From: Isoetes taiwanensis
Taxonomy: Eukaryota > Streptophyta > Lycopodiopsida > Isoetales > Isoetaceae
Length of the DNA: 64,000 nucleotides
Reading direction: 5' to 3'
Assembly: GCA_021234155.1 (NCBI GenBank)
Contig: JAJEKV010000105.1
Location: 496,001 to 560,000, forward strand
Part shown: positions 1 to 12,116 of the stretch, piece by piece
Layout of the letters: each line of letters begins with the position of its first letter
Numbering within the stretch: the first letter of the stretch is position 1
Program-made: the position numbers and the translations under genes
The notes under the pieces: generated by a model
Databases searched by the model: none
What the model was told of the DNA's origin: nothing
What the model saw: the letters and a program-made list of their open reading frames with translations, nothing else

Positions 1-599
1 TAAATATGGTTAAAGAATCCGAGGAGGAAGAGTCGGATGAAGATATTGAGGTAAACATCTCAAATAATTATTTTTTTTCAAAGGAAAAATGTCATGACAA
101 GGGTGTTCTCATTTTAGATTCGTGAGCTGAAAAATCGAAAAGCGTCCGACTCAAGGCTATTGAAAAATTGTAAGGGTGAAGCCGATGGACATGTTCGGTT
201 TGGGAATGGAGAACTCAAGCAAATTAAAGATAGTGGGATGCTCGAGTTATTTGATTTGCAAGGAAAAGAAGGTTGTGTTAAGAAAAGTTTTGTGTATACT
301 GGACTTGTTAGAAACTTAATTTCTATTGCTCAATTGGTAGACCTTGGTTATAAGGTTGTGTTTGAGAGATTGCAATGTAATGTGTTACTTGGAAATAAAG
401 TGAAGTTTATTGGAAAAAGATTGGAAATCTATTTGGACTTGAAGCTATACATTGTGAACCAACTTGTCTTAATCTTATAACCATGCCATCAGTTGATACA
501 TGGCATGGAAGATTTGGTCATGTAAATTCAAAAACTATTGAGCTTTTATGCAAAAAGGATTTATTGAAGCGGACTTGAATGAAACCGGAAAAAGCTGTA

Positions 600-1240
600 T
601 GTCTGGATGTGCTCTTGGCAAACATAGTAGATTAGCTTTCAAAAGGTCAACAAAAGGCACAAGGGTTATTAGATCTTGTACATCTTGATTTATGTGGACC
701 TATAGAATGTAACAAAGCTTATCACGGAAAAAAGATATTTCATGACCACGATTGATGATTTTAGTAGACATACTCACATTTATTGTTTGAGAACAAAACA
801 TAAGGCAATGGAAGTGTTCAAACAATATGTAAATGAAGTTGAGACTCAAACCGGCGGGAAGATCAAATGCTTGAGGTCCGGGACAGAGGTGGAGAATTTT
901 TGTCGGGGAATTTAAACAATATTGCAAAATGAAAGGAATAAAAAGACAACTTACTTGCGGATACACGCCTCAACGTAATGGGATTGCAGAAAGAAAGAAA
1001 TGAAACCTTGCTTGATGTTTGAAGAAGTATGTTGAAATTTTCGTGGCTTCCAAATTTCCTATGGGAAGAGGCCGCACAAAAGCTGCCGCCATGATTCAAA
1101 ATAGCCTACCTTCATGAGCATACAAGGTGCAATTCTCGATATGCTTTGGTCAGGAAGACACCGGATTATAGTAGGCTAAGATTGTATGGATGCTTGGCCT
1201 ACACACACATTCCAAGAACCGAGGAGGAAACCGGATGATG
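600..1240 (+). pseudogene. copia integrase remnant
   Basis: In shifting plus frames one reads SGCALGKHSRLAF, a copia integrase zinc-finger region, then an rve-core piece with EFKQYCKMKGIKRQLTCGYT and PQRNGIAERK. The latter is the segment carrying the conserved catalytic glutamate in copia integrases (usual form PQQNGVAERKN). The reading frame breaks several times, including after AERKK at about 1000. It belongs to the surrounding copia remnant and shows no sign of function. Confidence 0.85.
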
Positions 1241-1794
1241 TGGCCATGATTACCTACCTTGTTGGGTATGATAAACAATCCAAAGCCTCAGATTATATAA
1301 TCCAAGCACAAGAGGAGTAGTGGTGAGTAGGGATGTTACATTTGATGAAACACAAGTGTATAAAGTTCTGATAAAGGAAAACAAGCAAAAGGAAGTTATT
1401 GAGAACATAACGAATGTTGATAATGCCGAAAAATAATAGGTCAAGTACTAAAGTGGTTGATTATGATGATGATGCTCTCAGATGACCTTAAGAATATAAA
1501 TGCGTAAGCTGAGGAGAACACCAATGAAGAAGTAGGTGACTCGGAAGAAACACAAGTCCAAAAATCAAGGTGTTTCACCGAGCCATCGAGAGTCATCAAC
1601 CAAAGGCTTTGTCATACCATCGAGAAAAAAAAGAATCAATTGAAGTAGAAAGGTTGCAGCAAGCAAATATCAAGGTTGATCCATCAATTCATGGTAGAAC
1701 AACTTCGAGGTAAGAGTAAAAGACTTCAAGATATAGAAGGAGAGCTAGATAGTATTTTTGAGATCCCGACTCATCTAGATCCAATTATTCCAAG

Positions 1795-2560
1795 TACATA
1801 TGAGGATGTATTAAATTCAAAGATATAAGGATAAATGGATAAATGCTATGAATGAGGAAATGAATTCTTTTCACAATACTAACACATATGAACTTGTTGA
1901 TATTCCTTGTGGAAAGAATATTGTTGGAAACAAGTGGCTATTCAGAATTAAAATAGGTGTGGATGGAAAGACACCTAGATACAAGGCTAGACCGGTGGCA
2001 CAAGGATTCTCACGTAAAAAGGTCGATTTTGATGAAACTTTTTTCTCCATTAGTCAAAATGAATAGTGTGAGAATGTTATCGGCAATTGCAAATGCATGT
2101 GATTTAGAAGTACATCATATGGATGTTAAGACCCATTTTGAATGCAACTTTAGAAGAAGAAATATTTATGAAGCGGGCCCGTGGATTTGAGCGGGAGCTA
2201 ACAAAGTTTGGAAGCTCGGGGAGAAGCGTGTATGGTTTGAAAACAGTCCCCCCGAGAATGGTACAAGTGCATGGACGCTTTTTAAGAGAGCAAAAATTTA
2301 TTAAATTAGATAATGATGGTAATCTTTACAAGTTTTAGTATGGAGAAGAATGGTGTCTTAGCCTTATATGTTGATGACAATATAATGGTGGCTAAAGGAA
2401 CAACCTGCTTGAATATGTGTAAAGATTTCTTTGAGACAAAAGATTTGAAATGACCGACTTAGGAGAGTTGAAAAATTTTCTTGGTGTTGAAATGGCGGAA
2501 ATAGGGCGTAGGGTATAGTAATGCTCACCCAAAAGAAACAAATATATGACATGTTGAAAA
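1795..2560 (+). pseudogene. copia reverse transcriptase remnant
   Basis: The segment at 1848-2066 reads MNEEMNSFHNTNTYELVDIP, then GNKWLFRIKIG and YKARPVAQGFSRKK, which are hallmark blocks of the copia RVT_2 domain. The next frame contains ANACDLEVHHMDVKTHF, and YGLKTVPPRMVQ follows. The catalytic box YVDD is preserved at 2367-2378. The frame shifts at about 2050, 2130 and 2340, so the domain is split into at least four pieces. Confidence 0.9.
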
Positions 2561-2869
2561 AGATTTAACATGCAAGACGCAAAGTATGTAAAACTCTGTT
2601 TGTACACAGGTGTAAGTTGGTGAAAGTATGTGTCCACAAAATGAAGGTGAGAGAAAAGATATGGAGTCAATTACCTTACAGATCCCCAGGTTGGATGTTT
2701 AGCATATGTGGCCAATTGCACAAGGCCCCGATATTGCACATAGTGTTAACATGTTAAGCGTGTACAACACTAATCCTCGGCAGAGAACATTGGACCGCAA
2801 AGAAAAAACGAGTTTTAAGATATTTAAAAGGTAATGGCCCGAAGAAGGAGTTGCATACAAAACTAATAA

Positions 2870-3335
2870 CTTGGAATTAGAAGGGTTTTGTGATGGATTG
2901 GGGAGGAGATATAGATACAAGGAAGTCAACTTCAGGATATCTTGTCATCTTTGGGAGGAGCCCTATATCTTGGAAATGCAAAAACAAACTGCCATAGCTA
3001 TGTCCAGTCTTTGGCCGAATATCTTTCTTTACTACTTTATGCTCAAAGGAAATTATTTGGGAGAGAAGGTTAATCATAGAACTGGGATTTGAACAATCAT
3101 TGGCTACCAACATTTGGTGTGATAGTACAAAGCCGCATTGCTTTATCAAAGAATCCAAATCCTACATGAGAGGACTAAACATATAGAACTTGAAATGCAC
3201 TTTATCAGGGAGGCTGTTAGAAAAGACCTTGTAAATATGGTATATATCAGACTGAAGATCAGTTAGCAGATTTGCTTACAAAATCTCTAGCTGAGACAAG
3301 ATTTAGCTATCTAAAGGAAAATAATGCATATAAGT
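2870..3335 (+). pseudogene. copia RNase H remnant
   Basis: Frames in this stretch give TSGYLVIFGGALYLGNAKTN, the copia RNase H block usually written TSGYVFxLGGGAISWxSK, followed by KHIELEMHFIREAV and a broken DQLADLLTKSLAETRF. This is the usual C-terminal end of a copia polyprotein and lies directly before the polypurine tract. Several stops interrupt it. Confidence 0.85.
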
Positions 3336-3341
3336 ATAACA

Positions 3342-3350
3342 TGAAGGAGG
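3342..3350 (+). other. polypurine tract of the copia element
   Basis: A run of nine purines (gaaggagga) one base before a TGTTAG motif. It sits where the plus-strand primer of a copia element is expected, right after the RNase H remnant. Confidence 0.6.
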
Positions 3351-3351
3351 A

Positions 3352-3950
3352 TGTTAGTGTGTATCCAGGTTATATTATATGCATCTTATATTCATGAGAA
3401 GCGATGGCGTTGAATATATTTTTACTTTCAAGAACAACCTATGAGAAGCGATGGCAGTGGGTTGTAATGGTCTTACTGTGTTGAAGATTCATACAATCCG
3501 GAAAGTGCTTTATGCATATAAGTGCTTTATGTGCTTTAAAAATGCTTTATGTGCTTTTTATGTGCTTGATGAAAACGCTATATTCCTTTTTGTTGGCATG
3601 TGGGATATAAGTTTGTAGATGAGGTTTCTATTAAAGTCATCGAGATCTAGCCGTAACTGGCAAGCAAGAGATACATAGGAATGGGGTGCCGGGTTTGAGG
3701 TGTGCGGAGCTCTCGATGATGATGATCTATAGTTTGGGCTTAGGAAGTACTCATTGCTTTGAGTAAAAGTGATGAAATGATTTTGAGCATATCAAGGAAT
3801 GAATGACCATAACTTGGCTTTCTTGATACTAGATGCTTTTGTACTTGAAGATGTTTTATTGATTTAATATTGCTAGATTGAAAGTACAAGTAAATCATTG
3901 TGTTGAGCTTACATCCTTGCAAGGAATTGTTTTTTTTTATTAATCCAACA
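3352..3950 (+). repeat. probable 3' LTR of the copia element
   Basis: It begins TGTTAG directly after the polypurine tract. A matching end CCAACA occurs at 3945-3950, giving a 599-bp LTR of normal copia size. Inside are short repeats of gtgctttatg (about 3508-3570) and two copies of gagaagcgatggc (about 3398 and 3443). The left LTR is outside the window, so neither the exact end nor a target-site duplication can be confirmed. Confidence 0.45.
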
Positions 3951-4029
3951 AAATTTGCACAAAGATCGTTTCATGCAAAGACAAAGGATGACCGAAGTCT
4001 AGAATAGCCTCAGCACTAGTTTTTCTTTC

Positions 4030-4480
4030 ACATTTAGTCTCAGGCTGGGCGTGTTACGGGTCTCCATTGACCATCTTTGTGGGTCTCTTTTTGGTGATGC
4101 CAACTTCGGGTCTAATGGAGTAAGGTTCATTCTCCACATCCTTCTCCTTCACCGCAACCACAAGAGTAGAAACTGAATGTTATCAACGAGCACGAGGGCT
4201 ATGGGCCATCTCACAAGGTCATGCGCTTGGGGCATTTCTCGCACACCCGGCAGTTTGATAGAGATCTTTTTTTCGGGCATTGGAAAAATGTTCATGATAG
4301 TAGCAGCTATCGAGCCTTCCCCTAACTTCACGCCGACCACGCGATGGTTTGGATCGGCAAAAACGATAACACCATAGGCATAAGCCATGTAGCAAAGATT
4401 CATGCATGAGTGTGCACGCCTTCTCAACTAACTCATCTCTAGAAAGCCCTTGCACATGAGTCGCCTCATTAGTGGCTAAC
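4030..4480 (-). pseudogene. unidentified coding fragment, broken
   Basis: Two overlapping minus-strand frames together give one plausible protein segment. Pieces are LSRDELVEKACTLMHESLLH at the upstream side, then CYMAYAYGVIVFADPNHRVV, GVKLGEGSIAATIMNIFPMP, and KLPGVREMPQAHDLVRWPIA. A frameshift near 4400 joins them, and a further segment (RPEVGITKKRPTKMVNGDP) appears downstream near 4050. I do not recognise the family. The clean amino-acid composition argues for former coding. Context suggests part of a mobile element or a decayed gene. Confidence 0.35.
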
Positions 4481-5980
4481 CCCTCATTCCCTCCGTCCCC
4501 GGCCTATCCTTTTATCCGACTGGTGGGGTGCAAGCTTCCTCATGTCTATCTAGTGGAGCAACAATGTCCTTCTTGTACCACAACACAAAAGTCCCCCACA
4601 GCTTCACCCATTTTTTCTATTTCCAATTGAATTGGTAGCGATGAATCGCCCCATCCGTACATTCACAATCGAAACGACAACCATACCCTCCTCCGGATAC
4701 CGAATTGTGATGGCGCCAAATTGTGGACTCTTCCTTCGCCACCTTTTTCCCCAAAGATATACAAATGAATTACATCAGCCATCCTCCAAACAAGAGGTCG
4801 TGGAATAGCGCCGCCACATCCTAGTGAGCGCGTAAAACACCGTGATCATAAACCACTACCAAAAATATGAACCGAAAAATAAGAAATGGTCACGACATTC
4901 GCCAATCGCTGCGATCTTATCGAAAGCATGGGTAAGAACGCTGGCGATCGCTTAGTTGCAAGCATTCACACTAGCCGCTTTCAATAAGAACTCGTGCAAA
5001 TCAAATTTCGAGGCTAGCTAGTGGGTTCAACTCTAAGTTATCGATATCCGGGTTTTCTTTGGTCAATAGCAAGTGTAGATGGTTGAAGGTATCGCTGACC
5101 GCGATCTCGTGGAGCACCAAAGTTAAACGATAGACTTACGAATGCGGCATTATTCTACCTCACCTAATACGATTGTTTAGTGTCATAAAAACGTGTTTAG
5201 TTTCATTCACATAGAGAAAGAAAGTATATATTTGAAACACGCTTACATTGTATAATAAACACACCAGAGTGCACGCTTTGCTTAGAACATCTATTTTACA
5301 TAGTTGCAACAAAGTATCGAGGTATCTTATCAATCCATGCAATACATAGTGAATGTTAAAGCGAGTAGACTCCTGAGGTTGCGCTATAATTGAAATTCGC
5401 ATTGTTGATAACGCATACCGGGCTTCACTTGAGGGGATATGCATCGTATAGGGCCTTTTACCTCGAGAAACCCCGATCAATGCGCTTGCGTAATTCGAAA
5501 GTGTGTATGGCTTTACCAAAGCCCAGTTATTATCGCCCTGCCACCACGCCTTCAATGGATGCTTAATTCTGCAGCAAATCCTTGCCCAAACTTGGCCCGG
5601 CTTAGGCGCAGCTCCGGGCAATCCAAGATCTTGCAAAACAATGAAATTTGAATTGGCTTTTCCCGCTTTCGAATTGGTTTGTTCTCGACCAAATTTTGCG
5701 TAGGCCGGGTCGGCCCAGAACCTGGATATTTTGGAGGCATTTATGGTCGGATAAAGTGTCGTCCTAAATTATGACCCGTAAATTGAACGCGGGACGCCTA
5801 AGGGATAAAGACCTTTCAGACGGGTTATCGGGCTTTCCGACGACGTATATTCGCACGACCGCATTAATGTCGTGAATAAACGCGGGCCGCGTCACGAATT
5901 ATTATTGCCGGACGACGCCATTATGGTCGGCACGCTTTTTCACGCCCATCATGAGGGGCTGCATTTAATTTCCGCTCACG
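4481..5980. other. intergenic, no supported gene
   Basis: A 158-codon minus ORF at 5160-5636 has no recognisable domain and I do not call it. The stretch 5700-5960 is unusually rich in CpG (cggacgacgcc, gacgacg, gtcgtgaataaacgcggg) compared with the AT-rich flanks, as a lightly deaminated promoter or a young insertion might be. Confidence 0.5.
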
Positions 5981-5984
5981 TTTC

Positions 5985-5990
5985 TATAAA
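5985..5990 (+). promoter_or_regulatory. candidate TATA box
   Basis: TATAAA sits 126 bp upstream of the ATG at 6116, behind CpG-rich DNA. A start of transcription about 30 bp downstream would leave a leader of about 100 nt, including a C-rich tract (about 6062-6085). This is inference from spacing only. Confidence 0.4.
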
Positions 5991-6115
5991 TTGAAACCCA
6001 AAATTTCAAAACTAATTTCTACTCATGATTTCATTCAGCGCTTTAGCCTTCGACCTCCGAGCGCCCCCCACCCACTCCAAAACCCCATATTTCATACTGA
6101 ACCAAATACGATCCC

Positions 6116-9100
6116 ATGGCACCTAAGGACTCCGTCGAGAAGGTATTTCTAACATTTTTCAGAAGATCGCGGCCGCGATCTTGCCTACTAGAACTTCTAT
6201 TGTTTTCATAAGTATAGATGCTCAGCCGGGATCGCGGTCGCGGTCTTTGCTTGATAGGTTTTATAATTTCTAGATAGCGTTCTTCATAAGTGTAGCAGCT
6301 CATCAAGATCGCTGACGGCGGTCTTTGCCCGATAGGTTTTATAATTTCTAGATAGCGTTCTTCATAAGTGTAGTCGCTCATCAAGATCGCGACGTGGTCT
6401 TGCTTGATTGGTTTTATAATTTCCGGATAGCGGTCTTCATAAAGTGTAGCTGCTCATCAAGATCGCGGTGTGATGCGGCTGAAAGATAGATTTTTCTTTA
6501 TTGCGATGTTCATCGGTGACTAGTGTAGTAGGTCGAATATTTCGCGACAATATGTTTCTTTGCCGTGCCAAGTGCTACACAAAGTCGCGGCCGCTGATTA
6601 TGTGGAGTTCTATTTTAGCCGCTTAGCGGGATCGCTACCGCTTTCTCTGAGTTTAAACCTCTTTATTGCACCACATTATGCAGCCTACCGTGCACTCACT
6701 ACAAGCTTTTGTTTACAAAGACTTGCTCTCTCCGAGGACCGGATGTCGAGCCACCAGAGATATAACCCTTCCAATGAAAGGAAATGGTGTATCGAGATTG
6801 CATGTGCTATACCGCACATTATGGGTGATCGCAGAAAGGACCCGTACTCGCTTTCGTGGACCGGAAAAAAGCCGAGGACGCTTGAACAAGTTGGCATAGT
6901 GGTGGCAATGTGGGAAGGCACGGAAGAACAATGTGCAAGATGCCATCATATGCAGCATTGAGGACCCACAAGCATTGCGCTTTGAGTACATTTTGAAATG
7001 GCGCAATTATGACCCGCCCTTTGATGACAAAAAGAAAATGAACAAGCCAAACATTGTGGAAAACGTCCCGGACGCCGCCTAAGGGTTATGGCTGGTTGTT
7101 GCCATCCTATGAATCTCTTTTTGTCGTATAAAGGGAAACAGACATATTGCTCGGGTTCTCGACATGCGTAAAATGGTTTGTCTACGAACAAGAAGCCTCC
7201 GAAGCCGTGCCTTTGAAAGCGGTTCGACGAGAAGATGCCCTCCGTGATGGACACCAATTGGCTAAGAGCCGTGGCCAAGAAAAAGAGTGTGAAGCCCATT
7301 GCTACTTTGGGAGAGACCTCAAAGACCAAAAAGAAATTGCTCAAGAACCACAATCCACGATAAAACCCCTCCCAGATTGTTAACCCTACTCTTCCTATTG
7401 CTATGAAGGCCCCGGATAGCAATACATCCGGTGGATTTATTCCCAAAAAATCCCTCCTTTCAAAATTAGCCTTAAGAATCTGACACCTCGTGAGGATAGC
7501 CCGCGACCAGCCAGTTCTCAAACCCCCTCCATTTAATGCCTCCTCTAAACTAGCATTGACATGGCCCCAAGCACCTGCCATTCCAATGAGTTGAAGTTCA
7601 ATCCCAAGAGGAACGCAAGATGGCGAAAGCAAACCACTCGAAGCTTGAACAGCTCAAAGGTTCTACCCTTTAGGGGTTAATTGGTTTACAAAGATTTCTA
7701 TTTTTGATTGTGAACTCCAAGACCAAAGAAACTTGACACAATGCAATGCGGTCAAATGATCATGTTCAAACTCTGGTTAAAAGCTTCAAGACATACCCGA
7801 CAGAGGTCCTCACCCCTCGGCGACGCCGTCTGCTTTGACCCTATTACCGTAACTAATTCTTTATCTTTGGACACTCGTTATGTAGATTTGACCTCGACGG
7901 CTTGTCTATCTTTCAGAGGAGGGTGACATGGAGCAATCCGTAAGATTTGAAGGGCAAGAAATTTTATATTATTTCGGCAACCACGCGGATTTTGTGCCGC
8001 ACAACTCCTCGTGTTCTGGCCGTCGGGCGAAGTTCGAAAGCAAAGAACGAATTTGCCAAAGTATATGCTAGAAGAAGATCGAGGGTGCTTTGAATCGGAA
8101 ATCTTACGCACAAGGAATATATAGAGTTGAGTATTCAATGCAATGAAGTAATTGCAAACACCGCAGGTACAGAGAGCCACCGATTGAAAACCGCAACAAC
8201 TTCGCCATCAAAGACAAGGCTTATGGTTGCCCTCCACAAGGACCTATAGGGACAAATAAAACTTCAGCTTGGAAGGTATTTATTTGTTTTCTACTCGCCA
8301 AGTTCAAGGGTCGCCGATCTTGATGACCTTGAAATTGCTTCAAGTAGGATTTCCATGAAATTGCAAATCCACTACCTTGAAAGTGCGGGAGCTTAAGGAT
8401 GAAAAGCAATTCATTTTTTATGGATGAGAAGGTTTTCAAGAAGTTAATGGAAGTTGCTGGTTTCAGGGGTGAGTCGTAAACTCGCGACGATCATGGTGAG
8501 TTTCCGGACAAGCCATCCAAAGACTTCTTTAACAAGACCCTCGGCCTCGGTTATTACGAGGTATGTCGGATGCAGTTTGTCACAAATGCTTTCGATGAGA
8601 TTATAGAAGGCAAGACCTATTTAAAGGTGCAACAAAGTTATAGCGGAGATTTGATTGCGCATAACGGGCAATTGACATCGAACCCTCACTTTTATGAGGG
8701 CGAAATTTTGTCTTATGCCTCAAATTTGCCGCAAAAGGATTTCGATAGCTGGGAGGAATTGCTTCGTGCTTTTCCCCGATTTCAATCAACGCAGAATACT
8801 TTGGATATATCGACAATGGAAATGAAAGTAATGCGTGAAGGCTAACTATAACAAGGATCATACACTAGGTAACCCACCTCGTAGCCTTTTGGAGCCAATC
8901 AGAATATTCTAAAAGCCGAAGAGGCTAGAAAAAGAAAGGAAAAAGAAAAATATTGTCATAGCAAAGACAAAGGATGGCATCCCTACTTCCTCCCAAGTGT
9001 CGAGAGAATGCGACACCGATATTTATTGACATCCGAGGGATAAACAAGGTATGGGATTGCAAAGAAATACACGCATCTATTTACAAGGATAGCTACCATG

Positions 9101-10397
9101 ACCCGGATGCCAAAGTTTATCACTTGGTCATTATCATGCCGGAATTTGCCCAATTGCTTGTTCAAATGGAAGCAAATTCAGCATGTGGCTACCTATCTTT
9201 AGGTTCCTATGAAGAAATGGGATGGGTGAGCAAAAGAAGGGTGAAAGAACATCAAGATTTTTATTAGTCATATGTGCATTAACAGAGTGATGTTCGTAGC
9301 ACCTCAGGCAACCGTGAGTTGGAGCTTCACCTATATCCACACCAAGAAGGCTCCTAAGTCAACACCATTGCCTCCAATGCCGCTTAATCGTGTAATGAGG
9401 ATGCCGACGATAAGATAAAAAAAGAAATATCGACTCTTTTTCTGTGCAAACCAAGATTCAAATGGGCGGCAATGGAAGGAGATCTTGTATTGAAATGCCA
9501 AATGAAAACCTCCTATGCCTACCATATTGTTGAACAAATTGGTCTTGACCGATGGTTGTGTTCGGATTTCTTTTTACTGGGGCGGCTTCTCGTGTTGCTC
9601 TTATGCAAGGCAAAAAGAGCTGGCTTTCGAAAGTTCGTAAAAGTGTGCCGCTTCCGAGGGCGCTTTTTGAAACGCTTGATAAGATGGCCAATCCAAGTGC
9701 CGATGGGTTTGAGGACGAAATTAAAGAGAGAATGTTGACCCCGATCCAAATCAACCCGACATCAAGATCACCCAAAACACGATCTATCAAAGTTGGGTTC
9801 CATTTTGGAAAACCTCGATGCTAAGTCCTACGAAGAGAGAATGCAAGAAACAAAGCGCTTGCTTGAAGAGACGGAAAAAGGTATAGAAGCCCCGGAGCCC
9901 ACATTCCAAAAATTGCATGCACTTAATGAGAAGCTTGATGGGTACATGCCTTTCTTGGACAAAGAACATAAGTTTGAATACGTGGGCGTAGAACACATGG
10001 AAACGCACCCAAAGCACATGGAAGCGCACCAACAAAGACATGGTCATTGACCAAGATGAGGTTCTTGGGTCACAGGAGCATCAGTACACAAGAAGAAGCG
10101 CGTAAGCTCTATCATCCACCTCGAATGGTACCGCCGCGAGCTACCGCAAAACGAACTTATAGGCGGGAGCAAAGGCAAGGATGAAGAAGAATGGGAACCC
10201 GATTCACATCCGGCAACAAGATCGCAAACGCCATGGGTGTTCGATTCCGTAGGTCACAAAGTTATTCAGAGATGGACACAACACAAGCTATGGAATTGGG
10301 TAGAGAGCATGTCCATCGCATGGCCAATGAAATGGGTGTGATACCCTCGATCAAGTATCCAAAACACAATCGAATAATTATCTCCTTCAATCAGTAA
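6116..10397 (+). pseudogene. decayed multi-exon gene of unknown family
   Basis: A 9-codon first exon (MAPKDSVEK, 6116-6142) ends at a good splice donor (AAG|GTATTT). Further coding-like blocks follow in mixed plus frames: SSHQRYNPSNERKWCIEIAC with RRKDPYSLSWTGKKPRTLEQ (6740-6900), DPQALRFEYILKWRNYDPPF (6960-7025), MEQSVRFEGQEILYYFGNHA (7928-), an ORF at 8570-8845, and a coiled-coil-like stretch with KSYEERMQETKRLLEETEKG (9793-10050). The last block ends at 10397 and is followed by AT-rich DNA resembling a 3' UTR. Stops and shifts are frequent. No known domain is recognised. The second half exists again, inverted, at 22.9-25.6 kb. It could be a host gene family or a gene carried by an unclassified transposon. 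Confidence 0.4.
6164..6467. repeat. minisatellite, about 80-bp unit, four copies
   Basis: Units start near 6164, 6229, 6310 and 6390. Each contains gatcgcgg, a ttttataatttc block, gatagcg and cttcataag...gctcatcaagatcgc. The first copy is the most diverged and shortened. The array lies in the putative first intron of the gene starting at 6116. Its 81-bp period keeps a minus-strand frame open (YTYEERYLEIIKPI repeated), which is a by-product of the repeat. Confidence 0.85.
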
Positions 10398-10885
10398 TTA
10401 TGTTGTATATTACTTCCTTCAATGAAAACTTTTGTTTCAAAACTTTGGTTTTGTCTTTACCCATATCTTTTACCATATGTTAAATGCTAAAAAATAATCG
10501 CGACTCACATCCTCCTCAGAGTAAATTACATGGCTTTAAATACCGAATTTTGTGTGATATCCTTGCTCCTCTACACCTTCTTTTAACACAATGCTCTCAT
10601 ATGGTTTTAATAAAAGGCACATTCTTTTCGTCTCCTTTCAAATAAACAACATCGCGTCAAGGCTTCTTGCGAGAAGTTTTGACCTCCCTCCTACTACGCT
10701 TATACTCACAGTGACCTTTGCATTAGCAAGAAAACTATATTTCAATAAGACCAAGCATTTGCGTAATTTGTGCAAAAAAAACAACTTTTACTCAATTGGT
10801 AGTAGTTTTTGCACTATATGGCAACCCGCTAACCTATTTCATGCTAAACGAGAATTCCAAATTTCTCTAATTAATGAATTCGCGC
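8225..10885 (+). repeat. left arm of a 2.65-kb inverted repeat
   Basis: From ccctccacaaggacctatag (about 8229) to ctctaattaatgaatt (about 10880), the sequence matches the reverse complement of 22930-25567 over its whole length. The arms include the 3' coding blocks of the unknown gene and its 3' flank. Differences are scattered substitutions and small indels, many at CAG/CTG sites. DNA outside both ends is unrelated between arms. Left of 8225 the gene continues, whereas beyond 25567 it does not, so this arm looks like the fuller source copy. Confidence 0.9.
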
Positions 10886-10904
10886 TTATAGGCTAGTGTC
10901 TTTG

Positions 10905-11880
10905 TTAATGCATCTATGGCGCACATTCCTTTTGAGTCCCCTCAGAGTCTCGAGAGTTTTATTCATATTGAGCTACGATTTGGATAGGCTTTCTCATCGT
11001 CATGATGTACCAAGACTCGCCAAAGATATGATTTGCGAATTTGTACAAAGGCCACTTTGTTGTGATTGCCATTTTTACACATTGTTGCCCTTGTGGTTTT
11101 TTTTTGCAAGGCGAGAAGTCCAAGGAGAGCCTTTCTTAGAGCATAGACATCTTGGGACTTATCTGCCAAATTTGAACAATGCCATTTTGCTGTGATGATT
11201 TGCCAAATTTGAACAATGCCATTTTGATGTGAAAGACACTTAGATGTTTGTTTAGGAAAGATAAAATATATGCTAGCTTACTACTTATTGTGAGTGGCTA
11301 TTGGTTAAGTGGAGTTGCTATTTAGATGTAGATATTTGCATACTATTTAAGGTGATGATTTGCAGAATTTGTACAATGCCACTTTACCATAAAAAGGATC
11401 TAGATCTTTATTTAGCGAAGCTAGAACATTCACTAGATTAATAGTTGTTGTGGTTGGTCATTGCCTGGCTTATTTGCTCTTATGGCTGTAGATATCTTTT
11501 CGGGATAAACCTTGCCTATTGAAGCAGGTTGAATGCTTTACTTTCCCTACGATATATCGAAGGGTGGGCTTTTGTTGTGACGGGCAAATGAAAAACAGAG
11601 GGAATGAGTGTTGAGAAGAGAGAGAAGAAAGATATGTTAACTGAAAAGCGTCGTAGGAAGTACGCTGAGTTGCCTGGGACAAAGAAAAATGAACTGAGAC
11701 AAAAATGCTGAGAGTACGCAAGCAAGCGTAGAGAATGAATTGTGAGTGCTCCAATGTAGGAAAGAGTAGAGGGGCCAGTCCGCGATGCTCTGGGTCATCT
11801 GGCAGGTGAACAATGGGACGATGGCTCCATTTCAATAATTATGGATCAGTTGGCCATGGCGGCGATGGAGCAAATGCTTC
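10905..11880. repeat. 1-kb tandem direct repeat, copy A
   Basis: Starts ttaatgcatctatggcgcac and ends near atggagcaaatgcttc. It matches 12117-13052 almost throughout, including a block (11470-11840 here, 12655-13000 there) with tgttgagaagagagagaaga and ggggccagtccgc. Internal short repeats (gatgatttgc..aatttg.acaatgcca) occur three times. No protein is supported on either strand. Confidence 0.85.
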
Positions 11881-12116
11881 ATGCTAGAACAGGCAGATTG
11901 CTGTATTTGGCTACATAGATTTGTTTGGTATGCCAAATTATTATCCATCTATGTGGCATAGTGATGTTGCAGGCCTGAGGCATCGAAGGCGATGATACTG
12001 TTGAGCAATGGAGGCACTTGAAGGATACCATGCTAACAGCTTTGAGGTAGGTTACATAGATTATGTAGATAGGATAATTTGCAATCTGAGGAGAAAAGCT
12101 GCATAGGCTAGTGCTG

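Larger units (their letters stand above)
1..3351 (+). mobile_element. Ty1/copia retrotransposon, decayed pol region (5' part outside window)
   Basis: The remains of one copia polyprotein run in the copia order: protease, integrase, reverse transcriptase, RNase H. This order separates copia from gypsy, where integrase comes last. The first readable part is a broken protease motif (ILDS followed by a stop) near 111. A GAG-preintegrase piece (HGRFGHVNSKTIELL) lies at about 501-548. Stops and frameshifts occur throughout, so the element cannot encode its own movement. The gag gene and 5' LTR must lie to the left of base 1. The purine tract and LTR start at 3342-3352 close the internal region. Confidence 0.9.

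Noticed and set aside
6043-6384. Minus-strand ORF with repeated YTYEERYLEIIKPI units
   Set aside because: It is the 81-bp minisatellite read in a frame that the period keeps open. There is no support as a gene.
6560-6961. Single 133-codon ORF as a complete gene
   Set aside because: Only its second half looks coding and it continues in another frame. Treated as part of the decayed multi-exon gene.
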